Positions 48,865-58,581 of a stretch of DNA of 64,000 nt are shown in pieces. The notes beneath the pieces were generated by a model. The model saw only the letters and a list, made by a program, of their open reading frames with translations, ran no database searches and was not told the DNA's origin. The DNA is from Marvania coccoides (taxonomy: Eukaryota > Chlorophyta > Trebouxiophyceae > Chlorellales > Chlorellaceae), in NCBI GenBank assembly GCA_963854735.1, contig OY978106.1:372001-436000 (forward strand). The letters run 5' to 3'. Position numbers and translations under genes: made by a program. Within the stretch, counting starts at the first letter, position 1. Every line of letters starts with the position of its first letter.

Positions 48865-50313
48865 CTACTGCTGCTGATCTCCCAGGATCACAGTGAGCAG
48901 CTGACTGGTCTGAGTTACTTTCTTTATGATTTGTTCTCGATCGCCCTCGGCCAGCCTCCGTCCAAATTTAGCCTCAAACTTGTCGGGGTGCCACCGCATG
49001 AGCTCCCGACGCAGCACCTTCTTCCGACCTTCTTGCGACTGGGCGCCTGTTTGAAAAAGTATGGGGAAAGGGGAATGAAAAAAATGGCAGCAAAATAAAT
49101 AAATAAATAATATTCGGGGGAGTCTAAGGGAGAAAAAAAACGCACCGTGCATTAGCACTCTATGCAGCTCTTGTACGGTGGCAGTCTCCGCGGCAGGCAG
49201 CAGAATCCACGGCACGTCTGCGAACGAAATTTTGCTCTCAGCGCTTTTCGTGCAAAAGAACTCAAAACGAGCTTCGTAGGAAGCCAGCTTGGGCCCCGCC
49301 GCTCCTGCAGCCACCGCCGCGCGCCACGCAGCGTCTGCAGCCTGCTGTTCCCCGAGAATGCGGCGCGACTCTTTCTCAGCGTGCTTTCTAGCTGCGTCCG
49401 CAGTCTCGGCAGTTTTCTCCTCTCTTTTGGCAGCAGCTCTGCAGGAAAAGGGTGCAAAATAATCAGAAAGCTAGCCAAAATGTAAATATAAATATGAAAG
49501 TGTGGAGAAAACCTCGAAAAAAGATTCTTATCCCTCACCGTGCTCTGGCGGCCGCCGTCTCCTCTTCCGCTCTCTTCTTGGCCCTCATTTCTTGCCAAAT
49601 GCGGCGAGCGTACTCGTCTGCGGTCTCGTACTCGTCTGCATGCCACTCTGAGCTGTAATAAACGCCGCCCCCCTCGCCTGGGCTCATCTCTCGCCGCAGC
49701 CTCTCCTCCCAATCTTCCCCGCCGTTGTTTTCATTTTCGCTGCTTCCGTAACCGCGCGGCCGATGCTTTTCAGCCTCGCGTTCCGCCGCAAGGCTCTGCT
49801 CAGCATCCTTGCGCGCCATGGCAGCCGACGTCAGCGCCTCGACCGTCTCGCCTGAAAGCAATCAAGGTCGGCAAATTGCTCCAAAACATGAACTTGAAAA
49901 CAAAAGCAAACATTTCAGATTAGCATACCTTTATCGTTGGGTTCATCGATGCCAATCGAGCTCTTGGCTTTTAACAGCACCGCCAGCACGTCCAGGTGGC
50001 CTCTCCTTGCAGCCAGGTGGGCAGCAGAGTCACCCCTCAGGTCTTGAGCGGCAGCATTAGCGCCTCGCTTTAACAGCGATTTAACTACGCTGACGTGGCC
50101 TTCCCGGCTGGCGGCGTGAAGGGGGGTGGTCAGCTCGCCGTCGCACCAGTGAATGTCAGCCCCTCGCCGCAGCAGCGCCTTGCAGAGCTGGCGGTCGCCG
50201 AAAGCAGCGGCGATGAGGAGCTCTCGCTTGGCAGGGAGAGGGCTGCGCTCTCGCTTGTGTTTTTTGCTTTTTTGGCGATCGTATTCGCTTCGGTCACGCC
50301 TTTTCGAACCCAT
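48865..50313 (-). CDS. NFKBIL1: NF-kappa-B inhibitor-like protein 1 (NFKBIL1) homologue
   Basis: Four exons (50313-49929, 49851-49539, 49438-49146, 49046-48865) give 390 residues. A basic start (MGSKRRDRSEYDRQKSKKHK) suggests nuclear import. Two to three ankyrin repeats occupy residues 30-125 (TTPLHAASREGHVSVVKSLL, SAAHLAARRGHLDVLAVLL). A long charged helical middle follows. The end, RRELMRWHPDKFEAKFGRRL with a helical tail, is the family's J-domain-like C-terminus. NFKBIL1 proteins in animals act in immune signalling, while plant and protist members are linked to mRNA processing; the second is more likely here. Confidence 0.88.
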
Positions 50314-50719
50314 TTAGAGCTGGGACCGCGCGAAAAAATAAATCAATAAACCATTAAAATTTTGAATTATTCTGGCCGGGGAAGCCGGAATCCAGTTGTG
50401 GATCGCATTGTATGTATTTTTAATAATTTTATTACAAATGTATAGACTCAGGCAATTTTCTTGAAAGTTTTTTCTTCCGGATTTTTTTGTGAAAAAATGA
50501 GCTTTTTTCCGGGTTTGAAAATATCAGGCTCGGGTCTTAAACGGGGCACTTGTAGCTATATACAATATGTTTCGTATATAAAGGCCGCGAGCGATGCCAC
50601 TCTCCAGTGCTGATAATAAATAATACTAAGAAATATGTGATCTCGAAATCAACAATCTCTTACAAATTCAAAGATTTCAAGAATACTCCTCGCCGCTTTT
50701 GCCGCTTTTGTTCCCCCGC
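50314..50719. other. Gene-free spacer
   Basis: The spacer lies between the NFKBIL1 start and the 3' end of prolyl-tRNA synthetase. It is AT-rich and shows nothing specific. Confidence 0.3.
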
Positions 50720-53187
50720 TCAGTAGCTGCGCCCCCACAGCGCCCAGTTCTTCGCGGGCTTCCCGCTCGCAAAGCACACCGCCCCTTCGGGCATCTCCGG
50801 CTGCTCCAGCGGCAGGCACAGCGTTTTTGCGCCCATGGCGTCCTTTTTCACGCTGCGCCGCTTCACATCATCCTCGATCTCTTCTTCGTCCGCCCAGGGG
50901 GTCAGCACCATGTGCTTCCGCTCCAGCGCCTCCATGAAGCCCTCCCAGGTGGTGGCGCGCTCGATGCAGGCGTCAAAGCGCTTCCGAGCGGCGGCCAGCA
51001 TGTCGCCCTGGATTTGCTCCAGCAGGGCGGGGACTGTGGAGGCGATGTCTGCCCAGGCCGCGGACTGCTTGGCACCGGTATCCCGCCGCGCCAGCATGAC
51101 TGCGCCGTTCTCCATGTCCTTGGGGCCTAGTTCCAGGCGAAGGGGAACGCCCTGAAGGGGGGGGGAATAGCGGGGGAAAATGAATTTAATTTGATTTTGA
51201 TGGGAAATCAGAGCATGGTACAAAGAGTACAAAGTTGGTTCTTAAAAAGAAAATGCCATGCATGTAGGCGAGGAGTTTCAAGGCTTCAAGAAAACATGGT
51301 GGTGACGTTTAAAGGACTTGATAAATATAACTCGTAGCTACCACTCACTCTGAGCTCCCAGAAGTTGTATTTCCAGCCGGGGGTGTAGTTATCCCTGTCG
51401 TCCACAGTCACCCTCACCCCAGCAGCCTTCAGTGTTGTCGCCAGCTCGTTGGCCTTGCCGGTCATCGCAGCCACCTGCTCTGCCGAGAGCTTGGAATTCG
51501 GGATGGTCACGATGACTGCCTGCACCTTGGCCACCCTGGGGGGCAGCACCAGGCCCTTGTCGTCGCCGTGCGTCATGACCATAACGCCGATGGTGCGCGT
51601 GGTCATGCCCCAGGAGTTTTGCCAAGGGTTGGCACGCGTCTTCTCGGGGGTGTCGGTCTCATATCTGAAATCGCAGAAAAAGAGCGAATTTTTTTAATTT
51701 TAAAGTACAAAATTTGGTTCGGAAAACCAGCGTTTTTTTTAGGGGCCATTCTTTGGGTGCTTTGGGTAGGATAAACAGCGCAAAAGTCAGGGGGAAATGG
51801 GGGAAATGATGCTGAGGGTATAACGCACTCGATTTTGAACATCTTAGAGAAGTTTTGTCCCAGGCAGTGCGAGGTTGCGCCCTGGATGCCTTTGCCGGTC
51901 TCGGGGATGAATGCCTCCACCGTTGTGGTGTAGAGTGCACCAGCGAACTTCTCCTTGGAAGATTTGGTGCCCTTGATGACGGGCACGGCCAGCAGCTCCT
52001 CGTACACCCTGCAATAAATTAATTGAGTTTTTCGGGGTGAGAAGAAGAAGAGACGCATGCATTTGCTAACTGGATATTTTCAACCGCAACACGCATTTTT
52101 GCTTGGCAAAAAGTGAAGCTTCTGGAACTTTATCGCCTATCTCTCCTACACCGCCCCGCCTTTATTTTAATGCAATAGAAACTCTCGTTTCAAGTTCTGA
52201 AGAAAACCACCTCCCTCCCGTTCCTTCATTCAAGTCAAAATTCTGCTTTTTAATTTACCTGCGGTACAGGTCCAGGATGGTCTGCACCTCCTCGTCCGCC
52301 TCGGTCTTGGTGGCGAACGCGGTGTGACCCTCCTGCCACAGAAACTCGCGGGATCGAATGAACGGCGTGGGGTGCTTGAACTCCCACCGCACCACGTTGG
52401 TCCACTGGTTCAGGCGGAGCGGGAGGTCGCGGTGGGACTTAATCCATTGCGCGTAGTAGGGGTACATCACGGTCTCGGAGGTGGGTCGAATAGCGATGGG
52501 CCTTTCAAGGTCAGAGGTGCCGCTCTTGGTGACCCACGCGACCTCGGGCGCGAACCCCTCGACGTGCTCCTTCTCCGTCATGAGCACGTCTTCGGTGATG
52601 AACAGCGGGAAGTAGGCGTTCTCCACGCCCAGCTCCTTGATCTGTGCGTCCAGCCAGTTCTTGATCTCATCCCAAATTGCAAAGGACCAGGGGCGAAGGA
52701 TGTAGCAGCCTGGAGGAGGGTGGAGAGGGAGGTTGAGAGAAAATAAGGGCAGAAAGGTGCGAATTTTGGTGTATCTTGGTTGGGAAATCTTGAGGGGAAA
52801 TAAACGGCGGCGGGCAAATACGAAAGTTTCCAAGATTTTTACCTGAGACGTCGTAGTAGCTGATCATTTCGGACTCCACGCAGACCTGGGAGTACCACTC
52901 GCCAAAGTCATCGCCTTTCTTGACCGAAAGGCCTAGCTTGGTCACGCCCTTGCCCGTGCCTGGTTGATCATCATTAGATGTTTTTGGAATCAGAAATTTG
53001 TGGTTTCGATCGGAATGCGCGACGCAATCTGATCGACGCTCAACAGCAGCAACTTACCAGGCTTGGTGAGCTTCTCAGCAATGTCCTTTTTCACCTTTTT
53101 CTCCTTTTTCTCTTTGGGAGGCTTTTGCTGCTTTTTGCCCTCATCGCCGACAGCGAGCTGCTGCATTTCCTCGGTGGGGGCAGCCAT
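50720..53187 (-). CDS. PRORS: Cytosolic prolyl-tRNA synthetase (eukaryotic/archaeal type)
   Basis: Six exons (53187-53058, 52959-52843, 52709-52259, 52008-51829, 51664-51349, 51151-50720) give 541 residues. A Lys-rich N-terminal tail ([18 protein letters not shown]) precedes the class II catalytic core. Motif 2 is [15 protein letters not shown] and [14 protein letters not shown]...[12 protein letters not shown]. Motif 3-type residues occur in [19 protein letters not shown]. An anticodon-binding domain and the zinc-binding-like C-terminus ending ALWGRSY follow. The GRSY end is typical of the eukaryotic/archaeal form. No Glu-tRNA synthetase fusion or editing domain is present. The enzyme charges tRNA-Pro. 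Confidence 0.95.
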
Positions 53188-53419
53188 CGCTACCGTGCGA
53201 TCTCAACCGAATTTAAAAGTACTGACGGAGCCCTTGACGATAAAATTTCTTCTTCATTTTCGAGGAAGAAGGCTGCCGCTCAAAAATCAAGCCTTGCCGC
53301 TGTTCAGCATATTAATTAATTTGATACATAACTGATGTGGTGATTGGAGGCGGGCCACGCGCGATTACTTTAAAACAGGTGAGACTAAACTCAACACTCT
53401 GCATGCTTGATTGCCCCGT

Positions 53420-53506
53420 CGGCTGTGACGATAACCTAGGCTCCCTCTACTGATTAAATGAGGATAAGCCCGCCATGGAATCGAAATTATTGGCACTGCC
53501 GAGCCG
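53420..53506 (+). ncRNA. Box C/D snoRNA candidate, SSU rRNA guide (GAGGGAGCC region)
   Basis: The element lies in the first host intron (53379-53708). A 5-bp terminal stem (CGGCT with AGCCG) encloses a C box GTGACGA (53425-53431) and a D'-type CTGA (53450-53453). The guide before CTGA is complementary to AGAGGGAGCCT, a conserved small-subunit rRNA stretch. The fifth base upstream pairs with the first G of GGG, which I recall as human Gm436 (SNORD100 target). The 3' D box is degenerate (CTGC), so the assignment is tentative. Confidence 0.45.
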
Positions 53507-53863
53507 GCTCTTTTAGGTTTTCATATGTTTGCATGCATGCGAAGTTCTGTTGCCCCTCTCTGAATCAAGGCAGCCCTCCCATGGCTCGCGTTGATGCGTA
53601 AATGTGGCAATAGTGATGATGTGACGCCCTCATTGGGGTTGGCGGCCACATTGGTAGCCTCCACTTCTCAGCATGTCCTTCATCACTCGTCACCCCCACG
53701 CTTTTCAGCATGAACCAACCCATTTTTTTCTTAATCTCATGTTCAGATTGATCCAGCCAACCCCTCGCCCCAGTTTCCCCGCCCCAGAACAACATTCTTC
53801 TCGGTAAGCCTCCGCCTCATCATCACATCTTTTCTGCATTCAAAGCTTTCGCCCTTTTATAGA

Positions 53864-53992
53864 GGCGTTGCCTGTAGCAATTTTGTGTGCTCCAGGTGTC
53901 GTAGGGGGGCAATACGACTGTAAGCCAGACAATAAACCAGCGCCTGCCTTTCGCGAAGCAGGCTGGTGCTGACCTGTCTCGCTGGCACATTC
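53864..53992 (+). ncRNA. H/ACA snoRNA candidate
   Basis: Intron 53804-54059. Hairpin 1 pairs GGC with GCC and an inner GTTGCC with GGCAAT-C; the H box is AGACAA (53927-53932). Hairpin 2 pairs CCAGC with GCTGG and an inner GCCTGC with GCAGGC. ACA follows at 53987-53989 with three bases after it. This is the full H/ACA layout. I did not identify the rRNA target of the pockets. Confidence 0.6.
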
Positions 53993-54141
53993 AAACCTCA
54001 CATTTTCTTTACCTGCAACCCTGATTTTCACTCTCTACCCCTTCTGCATGAATTTGCAGGTGGTTTCCACCCTTTTCCACCCCTCCCCCCCAAATATTAA
54101 CGGTGAGTATTATTATATCCAACTTCTTTCCAGCAGCTTCC

Positions 54142-54287
54142 GCACACACAGTACCCCGGACAGCTGGGACTCTCCTTATGCCTTGCATGTCCCTGTTTCG
54201 TGTGCCATAGAAACGACACGGGGTGCAGTGTTGCGGCGTGCGCCGTCCCAAAGCGGCCGTGCCGTGTCAAAAGTCGCTCCTACAACC
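54142..54287 (+). ncRNA. H/ACA snoRNA candidate
   Basis: Intron 54103-54400. Hairpin 1 pairs GCACAC with GTGTGC, ACAG with CTGT and GGAC with GTCC. The H box ATAGAA lies at 54207-54212. Hairpin 2 pairs GACACGG with CCGTGTC. An ACA lies at 54282-54284, somewhat farther from the stem than usual unless an outer CGAC/GTCG stem forms. The target is not identified. Confidence 0.5.
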
Positions 54288-54522
54288 TCAATTCTCTTTC
54301 TTTTCGCCCTTTCTTTTTCAAAATATATTATTCATTTCTTGTTTACTCCCCTTCCCTGTAAAATCTCACTCTCGATGTGCCTACCTTGCTTTGTTTCCAG
54401 GTCAAACTCCCACCGTCGTTGAAGCTTTCTCCGCCCTTCCAAGCATTGAATCTCCTCTGTCTCTTCTTCAAGGTGGGTTTTACCTCTTTGCTTTCATTGT
54501 GCTTCATCTATTGCCTTAAAAG

Positions 54523-54682
54523 CAGCCTTCTTGCCACGGCTCTGGGAGTTTTTTTTAATTAAAACGCAATGACCCAAAGACCGTCCAGAGAGGGCTGAGA
54601 GGAAGCTGTATCTGACGCTTAGGAAGCCGGGGAGTGGCCCATTTGCGCCCTCTGTTGGTGCCGAATTCTGATGTCAACATTC
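54523..54682 (+). ncRNA. H/ACA snoRNA candidate
   Basis: Intron 54473-54780. Hairpin 1 pairs CAGCC with GGCTG and an inner TCTGG with CCAGA. The H box AGAGGA follows directly (54598-54603). Hairpin 2 is closed by TGAC with GTCA, immediately followed by ACA and three bases (54677-54682). The layout is complete; the target is unidentified. Confidence 0.6.
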
Positions 54683-54872
54683 TCACTAATTTCATCATAA
54701 ACCCTTTTCCGATGGAAAAATCCTTCCAAGTTCATAGTTCTGACGATGTTTTTCTTTCTTTTTCAATTCTACGTATCCAGGGAGTACTCTTCTGCCCCCA
54801 AGCAAGCTTCATTCTTTTTTCTAGCCAACAATAGGTAAGTCTCAGTACCCGATTGTACAGCGTTCACACTTT

Positions 54873-54892
54873 TTTTGGGGGGGGGGGGGGGG
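54873..54892 (+). repeat. Poly-G run
   Basis: About 18 consecutive G residues lie in the host intron beginning at 54835. Such runs also occur as C at 8904-8927 and as G at 24159-24175. Confidence 0.8.
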
Positions 54893-54923
54893 GTCAAAGG
54901 GTTGTTTATTCTTATGGTGATTT

Positions 54924-55010
54924 GAGCTCTATGAGGAACAACACCCTTTATAATTAATAGGAAGAGCCATCTGACCTGAGTGATTGTTAACCGGGTTCAC
55001 CTGAGAGCTC
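54924..55010 (+). ncRNA. Box C/D snoRNA candidate, LSU rRNA guide (SNORD49-like)
   Basis: Intron 54835-55416. A 6-bp terminal stem (GAGCTC with GAGCTC) directly flanks a C box TATGAGGA and a D box CTGA (55001-55004). An internal D'-type CTGA lies at 54971-54974. The guide before it (ATAGGAAGAGCC) is complementary to GGCTCTTCCTAT, a conserved part of large-subunit domain V. The fifth base upstream pairs with the C of GGC, which from memory is the methylated C guided by human U49 (SNORD49). The 3' guide target is unidentified. Confidence 0.7.
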
Positions 55011-55070
55011 TTATCGTTGTAGTTTCGCTTCTCCCCGATTCAATTTTTTACTAGTCCATTCTTTTTCTAA

Positions 55071-55160
55071 GGACGCGGATGAAACCGTTATCTGTCAATC
55101 CTCCGAATGGGGGCTTCGGCCTCCTTGTGGAATGACAAACCTCTAAGAAGTTCTGAGTCC
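55071..55160 (+). ncRNA. Box C/D snoRNA candidate, SSU rRNA guide (SNORD61-like)
   Basis: Same intron as the previous element. The terminal stem is GGAC with GTCC. A C box with a GATGA core lies at 55078-55082 and the D box CTGA at 55153-55156. The guide before the D box (CCTCTAAGAAGTT) is complementary over 13 bases to AACTTCTTAGAGG, a universally conserved small-subunit stretch. The fifth base upstream pairs with the second U of CUU, which I recall as human Um1442, guided by U61 (SNORD61). Confidence 0.72.
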
Positions 55161-55537
55161 TAATTCATAATTGTCTCGTCTCCCCTTCTTTTTCTTTTGA
55201 AAGCATGGTTGGCTAAGGATGACATTTTGCTAAAGACTGGAATTACCGTCTGAATTTCATTGAAGACGATTTTTGGCTCTGAGGCCCCATGCCCTTGCAA
55301 AGAATTTTATATAATGCTCTTTTTGGCTCTGACGTATTTCATGATTTTTTTTCCCGGGGGAAATATCCGAAAAATAACCGGCAACTAATACTCAAACTCC
55401 TCCTACCTTTGTGCAGGCATACCATTCAGCTTTTAGTCAAACAATACGCAGAATTCGATCTCTGTGGGAGGTGTTTTATGCAAGGTAATGTTTTTGTTTT
55501 TCAAAAATGGGTCAATCTCTCCTAGGAGAACTTCAAA

Positions 55538-55676
55538 GCGCCTAAGCTACCCCTGCAGTCTAAGCAATAGCTCGTGGCTGTAATTGGGTCACCATATTCG
55601 GCGTAGACACACACAGCTGTTGAGTCGCAGTCGTAGCCTCGAGCCGTAATCGCCTGCGAATTTTATGCTGACATAT
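55538..55676 (+). ncRNA. H/ACA snoRNA candidate
   Basis: Intron 55485-55703. Hairpin 1 pairs GCGCC with GGCGT and ACCC/TGCAG with CTGTA/GGGT. An H-like box (AGACAC) follows; it departs from ANANNA at the last base. Hairpin 2 pairs CAGC with GCTG and CGCAG with CTGCG; ACA and three bases follow at once (55671-55676). The target is unidentified. Confidence 0.6.
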
Positions 55677-55959
55677 TTACTCTTCACATTTCTCAATGTG
55701 CAGGCGAACCTACCTTTACAGCCGCTGCAGACTCCTCGTTCTGCACTCATCTGAGATTCTCTTCTTCAAGGTGAGCAAACTCTTCACTTCAAGCAGCAGA
55801 GCCATAAGGTTTCAAGGATTTCCCTTGTCGTTTATTTATTTCCCTTGGTCCTTTGTTTAAGTTTGTTTTCCAGAAAGTAGCTTTTCGCGTAAAGTTTTTT
55901 CCTTCCTAGCTGTCGCCTGTAGAAATTGTCCTTATGTTTCTGTTTACCTCCTACTTTGC

Positions 55960-56089
55960 CTCCCACGCTTGTCTCCAATGGAAATGAAGACACTTTCCCC
56001 AAATGATCGACTCTGATTCCGACCATAGCTGTGTTCAATTCTTTAACTCAACAATTGCCAGAAAAAGCTGATCCTTGGAGACGTGGGAG
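55960..56089 (+). other. Long intronic hairpin of unknown class
   Basis: CTCCCAC pairs with GTGGGAG (7 bp) and GTCTCCAA with TTGGAGAC (8 bp), separated by a 4-base bulge on the 5' side. Two small hairpins can form in the loop (GGAAA with TTTCC; CAATT with AATTG). It does not follow C/D or H/ACA rules. It lies in the host intron that begins at 55771. Confidence 0.5.
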
Positions 56090-56137
56090 CGTCGCATTTT
56101 CTTTGTATCTTCCCCCCCATTGTTTTGCATAATTAAT

Positions 56138-56253
56138 GGTCAGTTGATGACGCAAATTAGATGACGAGACCGATTGCAGTCTGTGCCCAGCGTTCTGCTG
56201 GGCCGGTTGACTGCGCTTTAATGAGCGACAAACGAGGCATTTGTCTGATGACC
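56138..56253 (+). ncRNA. Box C/D snoRNA candidate with two adjacent LSU rRNA complementarities
   Basis: A 5-bp terminal stem (GGTCA with TGACC) encloses a near-perfect C box TTGATGA and a D box CTGA (56245-56248). The 3' guide ACGAGGCATTTG is complementary to CAAATGCCTCGT and the 5' stretch AATTAGATGACGAG to CTCGTCATCTAATT. These two targets are contiguous in conserved large-subunit rRNA, as I recall it. Internal stems (GCCCAGC with GCTGGGC, GCAGTC with GACTGC) make it larger than most C/D RNAs. Confidence 0.68.
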
Positions 56254-56623
56254 TAAAACCGCGTTTCCCCTGTTTTTATGTTTCTATTTTCCTTTTTTTT
56301 TTCTTTTCTTCTGACGGCAGCAATGGGCGCGCGTGCAGCTGAAGCAACTCGATGGCTGATGCAAAATCTCAAGGGCAAATCTGCCTAACAGGAGCTGGCC
56401 CGCCTGAAGCGCAGCTGATGGCGTATTATCTAAGGGTCTGAGGTCTATTCATTCAATTGAATTCACCGTTTTTTTTTGGATACCCATTGCTGCCGAGTGG
56501 TTCCTTTTTGTTTCGACTTTCTTCTTTGCAACTTTCTTTCTTTTTATCTTTCTTTTCCTCAGGCGCCGATTTGCCCCTCTCTCTCGCTTGACCATGCGGG
56601 GGCGAGGCTTCCTATCAATTGAG

Positions 56624-56695
56624 CGCAGATTGATGGATCGCTGGGCATAGCAAAACCATTGACATTGCTCCAGCAGGTTACTTGCTGAATCAGCG
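56624..56695 (+). ncRNA. Box C/D snoRNA candidate
   Basis: A terminal stem of CGCAGATT with AATCAGCG (one mismatch) directly flanks a C-like box TTGATGGA and a D box CTGA (56685-56688). It lies in the last host intron, just before the acceptor at 56731. I did not find a convincing rRNA target for the guide GCAGGTTACTTG. Confidence 0.5.
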
Positions 56696-56780
56696 TTTCT
56701 AACATCCCCTCTCACTCATTTTTTAATGCAGGTTCTCGTCTGAAGAAGAAGAAAAAGAAGTATTGAAGGCGGGGCATAGA

Positions 56781-57521
56781 TTTTTTTATTCTTAAGATCG
56801 CTGCTGGTTAATTATAATATATTTGCAATCATGAATTACTTATTATCTTCCTGTCATGAGTGCAGCAATCGTGTAAGACATGGAATGCAACCTGTTGATA
56901 AAGAAGGAAATAAAGGACGCAGCCCCCTCAATACTGCACCCAGATTAGGCAGGTTGTGGTGTTGCGTACGTAGCACGTAAACCTATAAAACAACTCGTGA
57001 TGCAACAGTGCAGTCCCGTGGACATGCCAACGTGCCAGTGGCTTGAATGTCTTCTTATTGTCGAGGGGCACCTTCCAGATGGCGATATGGCGATCTTTTC
57101 ATATCTTTCTGTCTCATACTGGCTGCGTTATTGAAGTGCCATTAACTTGCATGAGTGAGTTCGAAACTGCGTTATGTATTTCGATGTTTCTTTTTGAGGA
57201 TTGTTTTCTTTTTCATTACATTAATTTAATACTCTGCTTGCACTCGGTGCCAGTCTGCTACTGGGGCCTTAGTTGCCGCCCTTTTGTGCGGACTTTAAAT
57301 CCTGTAATGTATGTATGTATGATGCAGTGTCCAATTGACGCCAGGAAAAATAAAAATACAACATTATCTCATTTCTCTTTGCAATCTTGAAAAGACAGCA
57401 GGCATTCAAAATAACTGTGAAAATTAATCTTAATGGCCATAATAAATACACGCTTGAAAAATAAAAATAAAAAACTCTCGCTGTGGGAAAATGCACGCCC
57501 GTGTCGGTGTTATTGGGTCCC
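56781..57521. other. Gene-free spacer
   Basis: The spacer between the host transcript and the converging PAN-like gene. Short frames here show no family features. Confidence 0.3.
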
Positions 57522-58581
57522 TCATTGACCATGCGTCAGCCCCTGCAGCATAATCTTCACATCGTTGATGCAGTTTGGAATGCTCGCCGCGGTGGGGGCG
57601 TAGATCCCGCAGCGCGTGCATGTATTTCCGTAGGTTCCATAGCACCAATACTTAGGAGTAGCAATGAGGCACTCGCCGTCTACCTCCTGCCGAATGTAGG
57701 TGAACGCAACCAGATGGTTCTTCAGCAGCCACGCCTTTCTCAGGGTGCTGGTGGCAGCGGCAATGCTGTTGTACGTGGGCCCCGAAGAGTAGCCTGCCTG
57801 CACCGCCGTCCTTTGCAGGATTTGCGGGATGGTCAGGCCAGGGTAGCGTGCCAAAGCGGTGGTTTCACAGTTGGCCAGCGAAGGTGGGTTGTTGGGGACT
57901 TGCTTTGCAGCAATGCCAATTTGCCAGGCATAGCCGGTCTGGCAGACGGCAAGCGGGCCAATGGCGTGGTTACCAGAAGGGTAACCACAGTTACTGTAGT
58001 CCCAAGGGTTAGATTTGGCCAAGACCTGCTCTTTCAGGGACCACCACACCCCCTTGGCAAGATAAGTGACGATCGCATTGAACCGCGAGGCACCAAGGTT
58101 TGGCAGCGTCCACGTGGCAATCCAGCGTACGTTACTCTGTTCAATGGCGGACAGAGTGTAGCCGTTCACCTTCATGGCAGGGCCTGCGACGAGTGATAAG
58201 AGAAAAAGGCAAAATCGGTCGAGATAGCTAGAGTGCGGCAGCACGACAAAAAAAACGCTTCTTACTTCTAATGAGCAAGCCCTTGCACGGGTCGGTGGTC
58301 CACTTGGCGCCCCACTGATCCAATGGCTTGATGTAGGATTTCAAGTAGCCTGTGGTGGTGAAGCCCTTGCAGTTTGCTCGCATGTTGCATTCAGCTGCGA
58401 GCTGGGCCACGGTTTTGACGGCAAGCGACGCGATGTCGTTGCCGCCACTGTCCGAGCCCTGCCAGAAGACATATCCAGCCGGGACAGAGGCCCAGGAGGG
58501 GCAGCCTGCAATGGCGCCCCTGGACGGAAACGGAAAGGCAAGGAATGCGAAAAGCAAGATGAGCGTTTCAACCTTTCCCAT
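57522..58581 (-). CDS. Secreted Cys-containing protein with PAN-like N-terminal module
   Basis: Two exons (58581-58266 and 58183-57522) give 325 residues. A signal peptide (MGKVETLILLFAFLAFPFPS) leads into a module with GYVFWQGSDSGGNDIAS, AECNMRANCKGFTTTGYLK and PCKGLLI. The Cys spacing and the CKGF-TTGYLK pattern recall PAN/Apple-type modules that algae use in extracellular proteins. The remaining 220 residues have several Cys (NCGYP, CQTGYAW, NCETTALA, WCYGTYGNTCTRCG) and match nothing I know. It diverges from the NlpC/P60-like gene across an 824-base spacer. Secretion is well supported; function is not. Confidence 0.7.

Larger units (their letters stand above)
53339..56780 (+). ncRNA. Putative snoRNA host transcript, mostly non-coding
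   Basis: No conserved protein is encoded, yet the plus strand shows a chain of exon-like segments with good splice sites: up to 53378, 53709-53803, 54060-54102, 54401-54472, 54781-54834, 55417-55484, 55704-55770, from 56321, and from 56732. Most intervening introns contain a structured RNA with H/ACA or C/D features. This is the layout of vertebrate UHG/GAS5-type host genes. Some of the small exons can be read through in one frame, but the reading ends soon after 56321 and matches nothing known. The first exon lies close to the prolyl-tRNA synthetase start, which diverges. The exact ends of the transcript are guesses. Confidence 0.6.

Noticed and set aside
53601..53651. Hairpin AATGTGG/CCACATT with a perfect C-box-like GTGATGAT in the first host intron
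   Set aside because: I could not find a matching D box, nor a clear H box and first hairpin, so I do not call a snoRNA.
54060..55770. Protein-coding reading of the host exons
   Set aside because: Some exons can be joined in one open frame, but it needs a 10-base exon, stops just after 56321 and resembles no known protein.
55960..56089. Possible U1 snRNA fragment (TTTCCCCAAATG)
   Set aside because: No ACTTACCTG 5' end, Sm site or other U1 stems nearby; the match is short and probably chance.
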